DNA of 64,000 bases from Leisingera sp. S132 (lineage in GTDB: Bacteria > Pseudomonadota > Alphaproteobacteria > Rhodobacterales > Rhodobacteraceae), in assembly GCF_025144465.1 (NCBI RefSeq), contig NZ_CP083553.1, forward strand, positions 3,850,001 through 3,914,000. Direction: 5' to 3'. Below the pieces are notes generated by a model. It was not told the origin of the DNA. It made no database searches and saw only the letters and a list, made by a program, of their open reading frames with translations. The position numbers and the translations under genes were made by a program. This document shows positions 17,029 through 25,821 of the stretch, piece after piece. Numbering within the stretch: the first letter of the stretch is position 1; each line of letters begins with the position of its first letter.

Positions 17029-17043
17029 TTAGTCTTTCCTTAG
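17029..17043. promoter_or_regulatory. Weak CtrA-type box upstream of motA
   Basis: TTAG-TCTTTCC-TTAG has the right 7-base spacing but one mismatch in each half. It lies 49 bases before motA, within the fliL-motA operon, so it would be an internal promoter element. Confidence 0.3.
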
Positions 17044-17091
17044 GAAGACTCGCCTAAACTAATAAAAACCAACGGAATTCGGAGTGGACCT

Positions 17092-17961
17092 ATGATCGGG
17101 ATTGTAGGCATTGTGGTGATCTTTGCCATGGTGTTCGGCGGATACCTTCTGGCCGGCGGCAAGATGGCGATCATCCTGAAGTCGCTGCCGTTTGAAATGA
17201 TGATGATCGGCGGGGCTGCGGTCGGTGCTTTCCTCATTGCCAATGACATGGGCGGCGTGAAGCACACGCTCAAGGACCTTGGGAAGGTGTTCAAGGGCCC
17301 CAAGTGGAAGCCGGATGACTACCGCGATCTTCTTTGCCTGCTGTTCGCGCTGATCCGAATTGCGAGGGCCAATCCGGTTGAAGTGGAACAGCATATCGAG
17401 GATCCGGAGAACTCTTCTGTTTTCAACAAGTACCCCAAGATCCTGGGTGACAAGGAAGCAGTGAACCTGATTTGCGACACAATGCGCTCGGCTTCGATGA
17501 ACTATGATGACCCGCATCAGGTCGAGGAGGTTCTGGAAAAGCGCATGGAGGCCAATCTCCATCACGCGCTGCACTCCAGCCACGCGCTGCAGACCATGGC
17601 TGATGGTCTGCCCGCGCTTGGGATTGTTGCGGCGGTTCTGGGTGTGATCAAGACCATGGGGTCGATCGACCAGCCGCCGGAAGTACTGGGCAAGCTGATT
17701 GGCGGCGCGCTGGTTGGCACGTTCCTTGGTGTTTTCCTGTCCTACGGCCTGGTTGCGCCTTTTGCGGGCAAGGTGAAGGCCGTGGTCGAAGAGGATTCCC
17801 ACTTTTACCAGCTGATCCGCGAAGTGCTGGTCGCCAACTTGCACAATCATGCCGCGGCCATCTGCATCGAGGTCGGCCGCCAGAACACTCCCTCGCACTT
17901 CCGTCCAGGCTTTTCGGAACTTGAAGAAGCCCTCAAATCGGTGAAACAGGACGCAGCATGA
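17092..17961 (+). CDS. motA: Flagellar motor stator protein MotA
   Basis: A 289-aa stator subunit with four membrane segments. Family signatures are GIVVIFAMVFGGYLLAGGKMAIILK, the cytoplasmic loop with RANPVEVEQHIEDPENSSVF, and HALQTMADGLPALGIVAAVLGVIKTMGSIDQPPEVLGKLIGGALVGTFLGVFLSYGLVAP (helices 3 and 4, with the proline that faces the MotB Asp). The ribosome site GGAG is eight bases upstream. The stop overlaps the next gene by ATGA. Its partner motB is a separate unit 11 kb away. Confidence 0.95.
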   Translation: MIGIVGIVVIFAMVFGGYLLAGGKMAIILKSLPFEMMMIGGAAVGAFLIANDMGGVKHTLKDLGKVFKGPKWKPDDYRDLLCLLFALIRIARANPVEVEQHIEDPENSSVFNKYPKILGDKEAVNLICDTMRSASMNYDDPHQVEEVLEKRMEANLHHALHSSHALQTMADGLPALGIVAAVLGVIKTMGSIDQPPEVLGKLIGGALVGTFLGVFLSYGLVAPFAGKVKAVVEEDSHFYQLIREVLVANLHNHAAAICIEVGRQNTPSHFRPGFSELEEALKSVKQDAA

Positions 17962-20447
17962 TCTGGCGAGCATTTGCCACCGCAGCTTTTCTGCTGACGT
18001 CGGGTGCTGTCCACGCGCAGACAATCGTGACCCGCTCAGGCGAGCACAAGGGGTTCACGCGTCTTGTGATGCGGCTTCCAAACGGGGCAGACTGGTCGCT
18101 GACACAAAGCGGTATGACAGCAACGGTGAACATTGCTGCGCCCGAAGCTGTTTTTGATACGTCGCGCGTCTTTAACCTGATCCCCCGGACCCGGCTGCAA
18201 TCATTGGCGCAAAACGGTCCGGGCCAGCCACTGCGCCTGCAGCTGGGATGCGAATGCACCGTTACATCCTACGTTCAGAAGGATGGATACCTGGTAATCG
18301 ACATCCGTGACGGCGGCAAACCAGCTGCGAAGCCGCAGTTCAGTTCAGCGGCATCCGTTCTGCCGCTCACGACCCTGGTTCCTGAAACGGGCTACCGTTT
18401 TGGATTCTCCCAGCCGGCTGCAGCAGATGCGCGTCTTGCGCTTGAACTCGCAGCGGCGATTTCTGGACAACGGGAGCGCACGCAAACAGCGCGGCCGGGC
18501 GAAGAGGCGGGTCCGCCGCCTGCGGGCGCAGCTTCCGCTTCTGCCGTGGCCGAGGGGTCCGTGCCGGACCTGAAGGATTTGGAACTGCCGCTGTTAGGCG
18601 GTCTGACCAGGGCGGAGGAAGCGGCTCCGGAACCTGACATGGTCGTCGCGGAAGAGGCAGCACCAGTCAGTATACCCGAGACGGGTTTGCTGCTCGATAT
18701 GGACGAATCTGAGCGCGCGGCTGCGGTTGGCGAATCTGAACGCCGGCTGCTGCAGCAAATTGGAAGAGCTGCCAACCAAGGCCTTTTGAATGTCACGCTT
18801 GATGGTGTTCCGTCCGCGGAAACCTCTGCTGGGCTGGATCCGCTCGGCGGGACTGGCAGGCCGCTTGATCCGCTGGACCATATCTCCGTTACTTCTGCAA
18901 TTGACCGGGAAACCGGGCTGATCGCCGCCTTGATGGATGACAATGGCGAACAGTCGCATTGCCTGAAAGACCGGGATGTTGCCATTCAGAATTGGGGCGA
19001 TGACAGCCCGTTTTCAGATCAGGTAGCCCTGCTGCGCAGCGGTCTGGTTCGGGAATTTGATGATGTGAATCCGGAAACGGTCCAGGCGCTTGCGCGGCTC
19101 TACTTGTACTTTAGCTTTGGCGCTGAGGCCCGTTCAATCATGACGTTCCTGCCGCCTGAGCAGCAGGATAGTCCGGAAGCGGCATTGCTGGAGACATTGG
19201 CAAAGCTGATGGACGGTACCCCCTTGCCAGTCAACCACGCGCTTTCCGGGCAGCAGCGCTGTGACGGCGACAGCGCATTGTGGGGGGCATTGGCCGATGG
19301 TGCTGTGAAGCGCAGCGCAAACTCTGATGCCATTCAGCAGGCGTTCTCCAAACTTCCTGTGCACTTGAGGGTGCATCTTGGTCCGAGGGTCAGCAAAATG
19401 TTTGCAGAAGCCGGCAATCATCACGTTGCCGAGGCCGTGCTGCGGTCGGTGGACCGGACCGGAGTGGAGGAAGTTCCCGAGATTAACCTGGCTGAAGCCG
19501 CAATTGCTGAGCTGGAAGGCGATACCGAAACGATGGCGGAGGAGCTTACCAGCGAAGTCGCCGAGCGGACTGGCAACGCGCCTGCCGCACTGATTGACCT
19601 GGTTGCGCTCAGCGTCAAGGAACGTAAGGCTTTGTCACCGGATGTGCCGGATCTGATTGCCTCTTATGAACTGGAAAACCGCGAAACTGAACTGGGTGCG
19701 GATTTGCGTCACGCTCTTGTCGCATCATTGGCGCTGATGGGGCAATTCCACGAAGCCTTCGGGGAACTGAAGAGCGTGTCAGACAGGGACGGGCCGATCG
19801 CGCGGGCCGAGGCGATGGAGCCGCTGATGCTGCTTCTGACAGAGCGTGCAGATGACGTGACATTCCTTCAGTATTCCCTGGTGTTTGCCAAACAGGCCAC
19901 GCCGGCTGAGGCAGCGCCGGTGGCGGCGCAGGTGGCGCGCAGGCTGCTGAATCTTGGCTTTGCAAGCCAGGCCCAGGAGCTGCTGACCAAACTCGCGTTG
20001 GAATCGGATGATGAAACCCGCCGCCTGCTGATGGCCGAAGCAGCCTTGGATCTTGATAAACCGCACCGGGCCCTTGTGGAGCTGATGGGTCTTGACGGAG
20101 CCGAAGCCAACCGGATGCGCGCACAGGCCCTGTGGCGTAACGGAGAATACGGACGGGCGGGGGAATATCTTCTGGCTGAAGATGAGGCAGATGCTGCCGC
20201 CCGCGGTTTCTGGCATTCTGAAAACCTGGGTGCAATCGAAGCAATCGGGACAGACGCTGCAGACTCTTTCGGACCCGTTGCGTCGGTAACCTCGCAGATC
20301 GGCGAGACAGCTCAGGACCCTGTGGGCCTGGCACCACTGGCCCATGCCAGGGCGCTGGTTGAAAGCAGTGAAGGAACGCGGGGCGGTATTGCCGACCTAC
20401 TGAGCCAAATCGGCACAGGTCGTGCGCAGCCTGCCGCAAATCAGTAA
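17958..20447 (+). CDS. Large periplasmic protein coupled to motA (unknown function)
   Basis: An 829-aa protein that I do not recognise as a named family. A Sec signal peptide (ends AVHA, about residue 20) is followed by a beta-rich AMIN-like domain (about 22-118), an Ala/Pro/Glu-rich linker (about 120-300) and a long helical region (about 330-829) whose spacing of Ala/Leu pairs looks like TPR/Sel1-type solenoid repeats. The start overlaps the motA stop by four bases, so it is translated with the stator. Likely periplasmic and related to motor function, for example a MotC-like or FliL-interacting factor. This is inference from context. Composition and GC match the neighbours. Confidence 0.75.
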   Translation: MIWRAFATAAFLLTSGAVHAQTIVTRSGEHKGFTRLVMRLPNGADWSLTQSGMTATVNIAAPEAVFDTSRVFNLIPRTRLQSLAQNGPGQPLRLQLGCECTVTSYVQKDGYLVIDIRDGGKPAAKPQFSSAASVLPLTTLVPETGYRFGFSQPAAADARLALELAAAISGQRERTQTARPGEEAGPPPAGAASASAVAEGSVPDLKDLELPLLGGLTRAEEAAPEPDMVVAEEAAPVSIPETGLLLDMDESERAAAVGESERRLLQQIGRAANQGLLNVTLDGVPSAETSAGLDPLGGTGRPLDPLDHISVTSAIDRETGLIAALMDDNGEQSHCLKDRDVAIQNWGDDSPFSDQVALLRSGLVREFDDVNPETVQALARLYLYFSFGAEARSIMTFLPPEQQDSPEAALLETLAKLMDGTPLPVNHALSGQQRCDGDSALWGALADGAVKRSANSDAIQQAFSKLPVHLRVHLGPRVSKMFAEAGNHHVAEAVLRSVDRTGVEEVPEINLAEAAIAELEGDTETMAEELTSEVAERTGNAPAALIDLVALSVKERKALSPDVPDLIASYELENRETELGADLRHALVASLALMGQFHEAFGELKSVSDRDGPIARAEAMEPLMLLLTERADDVTFLQYSLVFAKQATPAEAAPVAAQVARRLLNLGFASQAQELLTKLALESDDETRRLLMAEAALDLDKPHRALVELMGLDGAEANRMRAQALWRNGEYGRAGEYLLAEDEADAAARGFWHSENLGAIEAIGTDAADSFGPVASVTSQIGETAQDPVGLAPLAHARALVESSEGTRGGIADLLSQIGTGRAQPAANQ

Positions 20448-20469
20448 ATCAAGCCCGGCACTAAAGCTT

Positions 20470-20501
20470 CACCGGCTGCCGTTTCCATGCGGCAGCCGGT
20501 G
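20470..20501 (+). terminator. Perfect 12-bp inverted repeat after the motA operon
   Basis: CACCGGCTGCCG and CGGCAGCCGGTG flank an 8-base loop, 22 bases past the stop. There is no clear T-run, so it is either a weak terminator or an mRNA 3'-end stabiliser. Confidence 0.5.
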
Positions 20502-20890
20502 ATAGTTCTGATAACACTTTGTCAACCGCCTGCCGGTAACGTCAAAAACGGGTGAATCCTGATTTGGAACGGGCAGAATGCCGGACAACTACATATTCTT
20601 TGGCCCGCATGGGCTGTTTCAGCGCGCAGCGGCCGCAGGCTGCAAAGCCGATTTAAGCGCGCGTGCGCTGGTTAAACTTCGTTCAATGGAAATCGTGCCG
20701 CTCTTCTGTCCGGCCGGCAGGGGGGAGTTTGGTTCTCATAAGATGCGAATGGTATCTTGCCCGATTCCCGTTCCGCTGCGGGCGTCACAGCAAAAATTCG
20801 GATCTGTTTATAACCCTGCCTGCCCGCTGACTGGGCTTCGTGGCCGGCACTTCAACTCGAGCGTGAAATCCAACGAGCGAGGCGTGACCT
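20502..20890. other. Intergenic region upstream of flhA
   Basis: About 390 bases without a convincing gene. A 106-codon open frame (20578-20898) crosses it but runs past the flhA start in another phase, has no recognisable domain and has poor codon use, so I do not call it. The region holds the CtrA-like box at 20672 and presumably the flhA promoter. Confidence 0.5.
20672..20686. promoter_or_regulatory. CtrA-type box upstream of flhA
   Basis: TTAA-ACTTCGT-TCAA is one mismatch from TTAA-N7-TTAA. It is 204 bases before the flhA start, so a long leader would follow if it is used. Confidence 0.4.
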
Positions 20891-22984
20891 GTGCCTAAAC
20901 TGACGACAGAGCAACTTTTTAGTCCGACGGTGCTTCTGGCTTTGGCTTTGATGGCGATCATCGTGATGATGATCCTGCCGATGCCGGCCTGGGTTCTGGA
21001 TGTCGGCCTGGCAACCTCTTTTGCGCTGGCCATCCTGATCTTTACAATCACGCTTTTCATCGAGCGGCCGTTGGATTTTTCTTCCTTCCCAACAATTCTT
21101 CTGGCGTCGCTGATGCTGCGATTGTCGTTGAATGTGTCCTCGACCAAATTGATCATCGGGCAGGGGCATACAGGCACCGATGCGGCGGGAGGTGTGATCG
21201 AAGGCTTTGCCCAGTTCGTCATGGGCGGCAGCGTTTTCCTGGGACTTGTGGTGTTTGGCGTTCTCTTGATCGTCAACTTCATGGTGATCACCAAGGGTGC
21301 TGCTCGGATGGCCGAAGTGGGCGCCCGCTTTGCCCTGGACGGGATGCCGGGCAAGCAGCTGGCAATTGACGCTGACATGTCAGCAGGCGCCATTGACCAC
21401 CAGACCGCCAAGGAACGCCGGGAGCGCGATCAGCAGGAAACCACATTCTTCGGGTCGCTGGACGGTGCTTCGAAGTTCGTCAAGGGTGACGCGGTTGCAG
21501 GCCTGCTGATTACGCTGCTGAACCTGGTGATGGGTCTGATCATGGGCGTTCTTGTCCATGGTATGCCGGTCGGCAGCGCGTTTGAGACCTATGCCATCCT
21601 GACCGTAGGCGACGGTTTGGTATCGCAAATCCCTTCGGTGATCATCTCCATTGCAGCAGCGCTGCTGCTGGCTCGCGGCGGCACGACTGGCTCAACGGAT
21701 ATTGCCCTGTTCGATCAGTTCGGCCGTCACCCGGCAGCGCTGATCACGGTTGCAGTACTGATGGTGCTGTTTGCCTTGGTTCCAGGTCTGCCGTTCCTGC
21801 CTTTTGTCACCGGCGGCGGTGTGCTGGGCTACGTTGCATACCGTGTGGCCAAGAAAAAGAGGGACGATGCCGAAGCCGAGATCGAAGAAAAGATCGAGGA
21901 AGCCTCGGATCCTACGGCATCCCGGCCGCTGGGTGATATCCTGGACCTGGATGATCTGCATCTGGAGTTCTCGCCGGATCTGGTCAGCATGGTGCTGGAT
22001 GCGGGCACAGGCCTGGATGCGCGGATTGCCAATATGCGGTCTCATATCGCCACCACATTCGGCCTGATCTTGCCCGAGATCCGCTTGACAGATCAGCATG
22101 AACTGGAGCGGGGCACTTACGTGATCAAAGTGCAAGGTGTCGAGCAAGTGCGCGGCACATTGCATCCGGAAATGGTTCTGGCACTGATGCCGGACAATCA
22201 TGATGCCCTGCCGCCCGGAACGGACGTCACTGAACCGGTTTACGGGGCTCCAGCCCGCTGGATCTCTGCCAAGTCGCAGGAACAGGCCGCGCTGGCCGGC
22301 GCAACAGTTGTGACGCCGCCTGAAATTCTGGCAACTCATCTTCTTGAAATCATCAAACAGAACTTCTCCCGTCTGCTGTCGCTCAAGTCGCTGCGCCGTT
22401 TGTTGGATGAGATGACTCAGCTCTCCGACGGTTTCCGGGCTGAAGCAAACCGCAAGCTGCTGGATGCGCTGGTGCCGGACAAGGTGCCGATGGATACCCT
22501 GCATGCGGTGTTGCGGCTGCTCTTGGAAGAGCGGGTTTCGATCCGCAACATGCCGTTGATCCTTGAATCGATTGCCGAAGCACGGATGCACACCACCCAG
22601 CCGGAGCTGATTTGCGAACATGTGCGGCAGCGCCTTGGATTCCAGCTGGTCGCCGAAATGAAGCGCGAAGACGGCACCATTCCGCTGATCCAGCTGGCAC
22701 CGGAGTGGGAAGACAAGTTCTCGACTTACCAAGTTGATTCACAGGGCGCTGGGCTGGATATCGCTTTGCCGCCCGACTTGTTCAACAGGCTTGCAGACGG
22801 GCTGAGTGACAAGCTGGGGACGATTACCGATCAGGGGGTTTTTGCCGCAGTGGTGACGTCCACCCGCCGTCGCCGGTATTTGAAAACCATCCTGAAGTCG
22901 CGCGGAATCACAAATCCGGTCCTGTCCTTCGAGGAAATCGGACTCGAAGCGCGGCCGGCCCTGGTCGGGATGGTTCAGGCATGA
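20891..22984 (+). CDS. flhA: Flagellar export gate protein FlhA
   Basis: A 697-aa component that forms the nonameric export ring. The N-terminal half has about eight membrane helices and the FHIPEP signature region (FSSFPTILLASLMLRLSLNVSSTKLIIGQGHTG, then GAARMAEVGARFALDGMPGKQLAIDADMSAG). The C-terminal cytoplasmic domain is complete (QNFSRLLSLKSLRRLLDEM, YLKTILKSRGITNPVLSFEEIGLEA). The start is a GTG with GAGG upstream. The stop overlaps fliR by ATGA. Confidence 0.97.
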   Translation: MPKLTTEQLFSPTVLLALALMAIIVMMILPMPAWVLDVGLATSFALAILIFTITLFIERPLDFSSFPTILLASLMLRLSLNVSSTKLIIGQGHTGTDAAGGVIEGFAQFVMGGSVFLGLVVFGVLLIVNFMVITKGAARMAEVGARFALDGMPGKQLAIDADMSAGAIDHQTAKERRERDQQETTFFGSLDGASKFVKGDAVAGLLITLLNLVMGLIMGVLVHGMPVGSAFETYAILTVGDGLVSQIPSVIISIAAALLLARGGTTGSTDIALFDQFGRHPAALITVAVLMVLFALVPGLPFLPFVTGGGVLGYVAYRVAKKKRDDAEAEIEEKIEEASDPTASRPLGDILDLDDLHLEFSPDLVSMVLDAGTGLDARIANMRSHIATTFGLILPEIRLTDQHELERGTYVIKVQGVEQVRGTLHPEMVLALMPDNHDALPPGTDVTEPVYGAPARWISAKSQEQAALAGATVVTPPEILATHLLEIIKQNFSRLLSLKSLRRLLDEMTQLSDGFRAEANRKLLDALVPDKVPMDTLHAVLRLLLEERVSIRNMPLILESIAEARMHTTQPELICEHVRQRLGFQLVAEMKREDGTIPLIQLAPEWEDKFSTYQVDSQGAGLDIALPPDLFNRLADGLSDKLGTITDQGVFAAVVTSTRRRRYLKTILKSRGITNPVLSFEEIGLEARPALVGMVQA

Positions 22985-23760
22985 ATCTGAATTTCCTGCC
23001 GCCGGAGCTGGTGCTGCTTCTGGGGTCAGGATTCTGGCATGCGGCAATCGTCTTCCTGCGGGTGTCGGCAATGGTTTCAGTGCTGCCCGCAATGGGGGAG
23101 CTTTATGTTCCGACCCGCGTCAAACTGGCGATTGCTGTGGCATTCACCTTTGTGGTGGCGCCTGCACTGCCGCCCTTTCCTGAACCGGACGGGGTCATGG
23201 ATTATGCGCGGTTTGCGGTGACCGAAGCGATTATCGGCCTGGCGATCGGCGTGGGCGCACGAATGTTTGTTCTGGCGCTCCAGACGGCCGGCACGATGGC
23301 TGCGCAAAGCACCTCCTTGTCTCAGGTCCTTGGCGGCATCGGTGCAGAACCAATGCCAGCACTTGGGGCTGTGCTGATGATTTCCGGTGTGACCCTTGCG
23401 GTCATGATGGGGCTTCATGTCCGCATTGCGGAGCTGCTGATCGGATCCTATCAGATGTTTCCCGCGGGTCAGTTCCCTGTCGCGGCCGGACTGACGGAAT
23501 GGGGCGTGTTCCGCGTATCGGAGAGCTTCTCCATGGCTTTCACGCTTGCAGCCCCCTTTGTGGTCACAGCCGTAATCTACAACCTGGCGCTTGGTGTCAT
23601 TAACCGGGCTATGCCTCAGCTTATGGTGGCGATGGTCGGCGCACCGGTCATCACCTTCTTTGGGTTGTTCATCCTGATGGTCGGCAGTCCGATGATTTTG
23701 GATGTCTGGTCCCGGGCGCTGATGACTTTTCTTTCCAACCCCGGAGTCGGAATGCCATGA
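22981..23760 (+). CDS. fliR: Flagellar export gate protein FliR
   Basis: A 259-aa membrane protein of the FliPQR gate with about six helices. Family stretches include LRVSAMVSVLPAMGELYVPTRVKLAIAVAFTF, EAIIGLAIGVGARMFVLALQTAGTMAAQSTSLS and AVIYNLALGVINRAMPQLMVAMVGAPVITFFGL. Overlaps both neighbours by four bases, so flhA-fliR-flhB are probably translated together. Confidence 0.95.
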   Translation: MNLNFLPPELVLLLGSGFWHAAIVFLRVSAMVSVLPAMGELYVPTRVKLAIAVAFTFVVAPALPPFPEPDGVMDYARFAVTEAIIGLAIGVGARMFVLALQTAGTMAAQSTSLSQVLGGIGAEPMPALGAVLMISGVTLAVMMGLHVRIAELLIGSYQMFPAGQFPVAAGLTEWGVFRVSESFSMAFTLAAPFVVTAVIYNLALGVINRAMPQLMVAMVGAPVITFFGLFILMVGSPMILDVWSRALMTFLSNPGVGMP

Positions 23761-24848
23761 GCGGTGAAGACGACGATTCTGATAAGTCATTTGAGCCAAC
23801 GGAACAGAAACTCCGCAAGGCGCGTGAGAAGGGCGAAGTTGCCAAGTCCACCGACTTGTCTGTGGCAGCTGCCTATCTGGGGCTTATTGTTGCCTTCTAC
23901 GCGACAGGAAGCGCCAGTGTGGAGGGGATGGGAACCGCGCTGATGGCTTTTCTGGATCAGCCCGACAGGCTGGCGCCGCTGTTCTTTGACGGCGGGTCCG
24001 CAACTGCGCCCACAGGTGGCTTTGCAGGCAGTCTGCTGAGGCCAATTCTGCCTTGGTTCCTGGTGCCGTTTGCCTTGGTTTTGCTGTCCATCATCGGCCA
24101 GCGTGCGATGGTCTTTGCGCCCAGCAAGCTTGAGCCGAAACTGTCGCGCCTGTCGATCATATCCAATGCCAAAAACAAGCTTGGCCGCGCGGGGCTCTTC
24201 GAATTCCTGAAGAGCTTTCTGAAGCTGGTGCTCTATTCCGTTTGCCTCGGCGTCTATTTGAGCCATCGGCTCCCGGACATGATTTCGTCCTCGGGCACGG
24301 GGCCGCAATCGGTCGTGCTGATGCTGTCGCAGCTCGCACTGGAGTTTCTGTTCTTGGCTCTCGTCATATCATTGGCGATCGGGGTCGTTGACGCAGTGTT
24401 CCAGCACGCTGAACACCGCCGCAAGAACATGATGTCGCGCAAGGAAATCCAGGACGAAATGAAGGATGCCGAGGGCGACCCGCATGTGAAAGGCAAGAGA
24501 CGCCAGCGCGGCCAGGAGATTGCGATGGGCCAGATGCTGGCCGAGGTGCCGAATGCCGACGTGGTGATCGTCAACCCGACCCACTATGCGGTTGCTTTGA
24601 AATGGAGCCGCGAAAAGGGAGCCGCGCCGGTTTGCGTTGCCAAGGGGGTTGATGAAGTGGCTGCGGCGATCCGGCGTGTGGCCAATGAAAATGCGGTGCC
24701 GATACACAGCGACCCGCCCACGGCCCGGGCTTTGCATGCAGCAGTCGAAATCGGCGACGAGATTCTGGAAGAACACTATGCGCCGGTGGCGGCGGCAATC
24801 CGCTTTGCCGAGGAAATGCGAAAGCGCGCCAAGGGGAAAATCACATGA
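23757..24848 (+). CDS. flhB: Flagellar export switch protein FlhB
   Basis: A 363-aa export protein that controls the change from hook to filament substrates. The N-terminal segment KSFEPTEQKLRKAREKGEVAKSTDL is typical, followed by four membrane helices and a cytoplasmic domain with the self-cleavage motif NPTH at residues 273-276 (VVIVNPTHYAVALKW). All expected features are intact. Confidence 0.96.
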   Translation: MSGEDDDSDKSFEPTEQKLRKAREKGEVAKSTDLSVAAAYLGLIVAFYATGSASVEGMGTALMAFLDQPDRLAPLFFDGGSATAPTGGFAGSLLRPILPWFLVPFALVLLSIIGQRAMVFAPSKLEPKLSRLSIISNAKNKLGRAGLFEFLKSFLKLVLYSVCLGVYLSHRLPDMISSSGTGPQSVVLMLSQLALEFLFLALVISLAIGVVDAVFQHAEHRRKNMMSRKEIQDEMKDAEGDPHVKGKRRQRGQEIAMGQMLAEVPNADVVIVNPTHYAVALKWSREKGAAPVCVAKGVDEVAAAIRRVANENAVPIHSDPPTARALHAAVEIGDEILEEHYAPVAAAIRFAEEMRKRAKGKIT

Positions 24849-25243
24849 AGCAGAAGATGCTCGACCAGATGGCGGCCGTAACCGCTGCGCAGTACATGCA
24901 GGAGCACGCAAAGATCCAGCCTGCGCTGGCACGGGAAGCGGAGCTGCGCGGCCAGCTGGCCAAGCTCAACGAGCAAGTGCAGGCCGCGCGGGAACAGGCA
25001 AGCGGCGATCACGCGATGAAAGCCTTGGGTGCAGATCTTTTGTGGGAGGGCTGGCACTCCCGCACCCGGCGCCAATTGAACATGGATCTGGCCAAGGCGA
25101 CGGCTCAGAAGCTGAGGATGATGGATCAATTGCGCACGGCATTTGGCCGCAAGCACGCCGTGGAAACCATGGCGGCAACCGAGCGCAAGCGCCAGAAGGC
25201 TGCGCAGGCGAAAGCGTTTATGGACAGGCTGCTGGACAGCTGA
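24845..25243 (+). CDS. Small coiled-coil protein after flhB (FliJ-like candidate)
   Basis: A 132-aa, almost entirely helical, charged protein without membrane segments (LAREAELRGQLAKLNEQVQAAREQ; LNMDLAKATAQKLRMMDQLRTAFGRKHAVETM). It overlaps flhB by ATGA and ends the flhA operon. Its size and coiled-coil character fit FliJ, the export ATPase stalk protein, and no other FliJ is visible in the cluster. Sequence similarity is not decisive, so the name is inference. Confidence 0.6.
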   Translation: MKQKMLDQMAAVTAAQYMQEHAKIQPALAREAELRGQLAKLNEQVQAAREQASGDHAMKALGADLLWEGWHSRTRRQLNMDLAKATAQKLRMMDQLRTAFGRKHAVETMAATERKRQKAAQAKAFMDRLLDS

Positions 25244-25267
25244 AATCTTTGGATGCTTTTCAAACAG

Positions 25268-25299
25268 AAAGGGGCCGGTCCTGCAGGACCGGCCCTTTT
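25268..25299. terminator. Bidirectional terminator between the flhA and flgB operons
   Basis: AAAGGGGCCGGTCC and GGACCGGCCCTTTT form a 13-14-bp stem with a TGCA loop, with A and T runs on the two sides. It serves the convergent flhB/FliJ-like and flgH/FliL2 transcripts. Confidence 0.9.
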
Positions 25300-25318
25300 G
25301 TCGTGCGGTACGGACTGG

Positions 25319-25813
25319 TCATACGTCCTGACGGGAGATTTCCATGATCAGGACGTCATAAATCCCTTTGCCGACATGTTTCTGCGCGGCTTCACGCAGA
25401 GCGGTGCGCAGCGGCTCAAGCACGTCGGAGCGTGTGAAGGCCCCGCGGAACCCGCCCATGTTTGCGTGGTCAAACAGAACCTGCAGGAAGACATCCCGCA
25501 GTTTGGGTTCGTAGGTCCGTATTTTCTCGCTGGTGCCTTTGGCCGTTTCCAGGCTGAGCGAAATCACCACAAGGGAGGTCAATTGGTCGCGATCAACAAC
25601 CGGCACAACGAACTGGTTGTTGATTTTGACGTATTCGCGCAGATCCTCTTCGCTTTCTTCGGAGTGATCCTCTGCGGCGGAGGGGACAGGAGCCGCTTCA
25701 TCACTGGTGGCGGCGTGGTCTTCCTCAGGTGCGGGCGCCAGCATAATGCCGGCGCCGATGCCGCCTGCGGTTCCGATGATCAGCAAAATGACTGGCAGAA
25801 GTTTGGACAGCAT
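25319..25813 (-). CDS. Second FliL-family protein
   Basis: A 164-aa single-pass protein: an N-terminal membrane helix (LLPVILLIIGTAGGIGAGIMLAP), an acidic linker of about 35 residues (SAAEDHSEESEEDL), then a FliL-like periplasmic domain (YVKINNQFVVPVVDRDQLTSLVVISLSLETA and a C-terminal YDVLIMEISRQDV). It lies 8 bases after flgH and ends the flgB operon. It is clearly different from the fliL at 15425. Whether it acts at the stator or elsewhere in the basal body is unknown. Confidence 0.75.
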   Translation of the reverse strand: MLSKLLPVILLIIGTAGGIGAGIMLAPAPEEDHAATSDEAAPVPSAAEDHSEESEEDLREYVKINNQFVVPVVDRDQLTSLVVISLSLETAKGTSEKIRTYEPKLRDVFLQVLFDHANMGGFRGAFTRSDVLEPLRTALREAAQKHVGKGIYDVLIMEISRQDV

Positions 25814-25821
25814 GACAATCC

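Noticed and set aside
20578-20898. 106-codon open frame upstream of flhA
   Set aside because: No domain, poor codon use, and it would overlap the flhA start in another phase.
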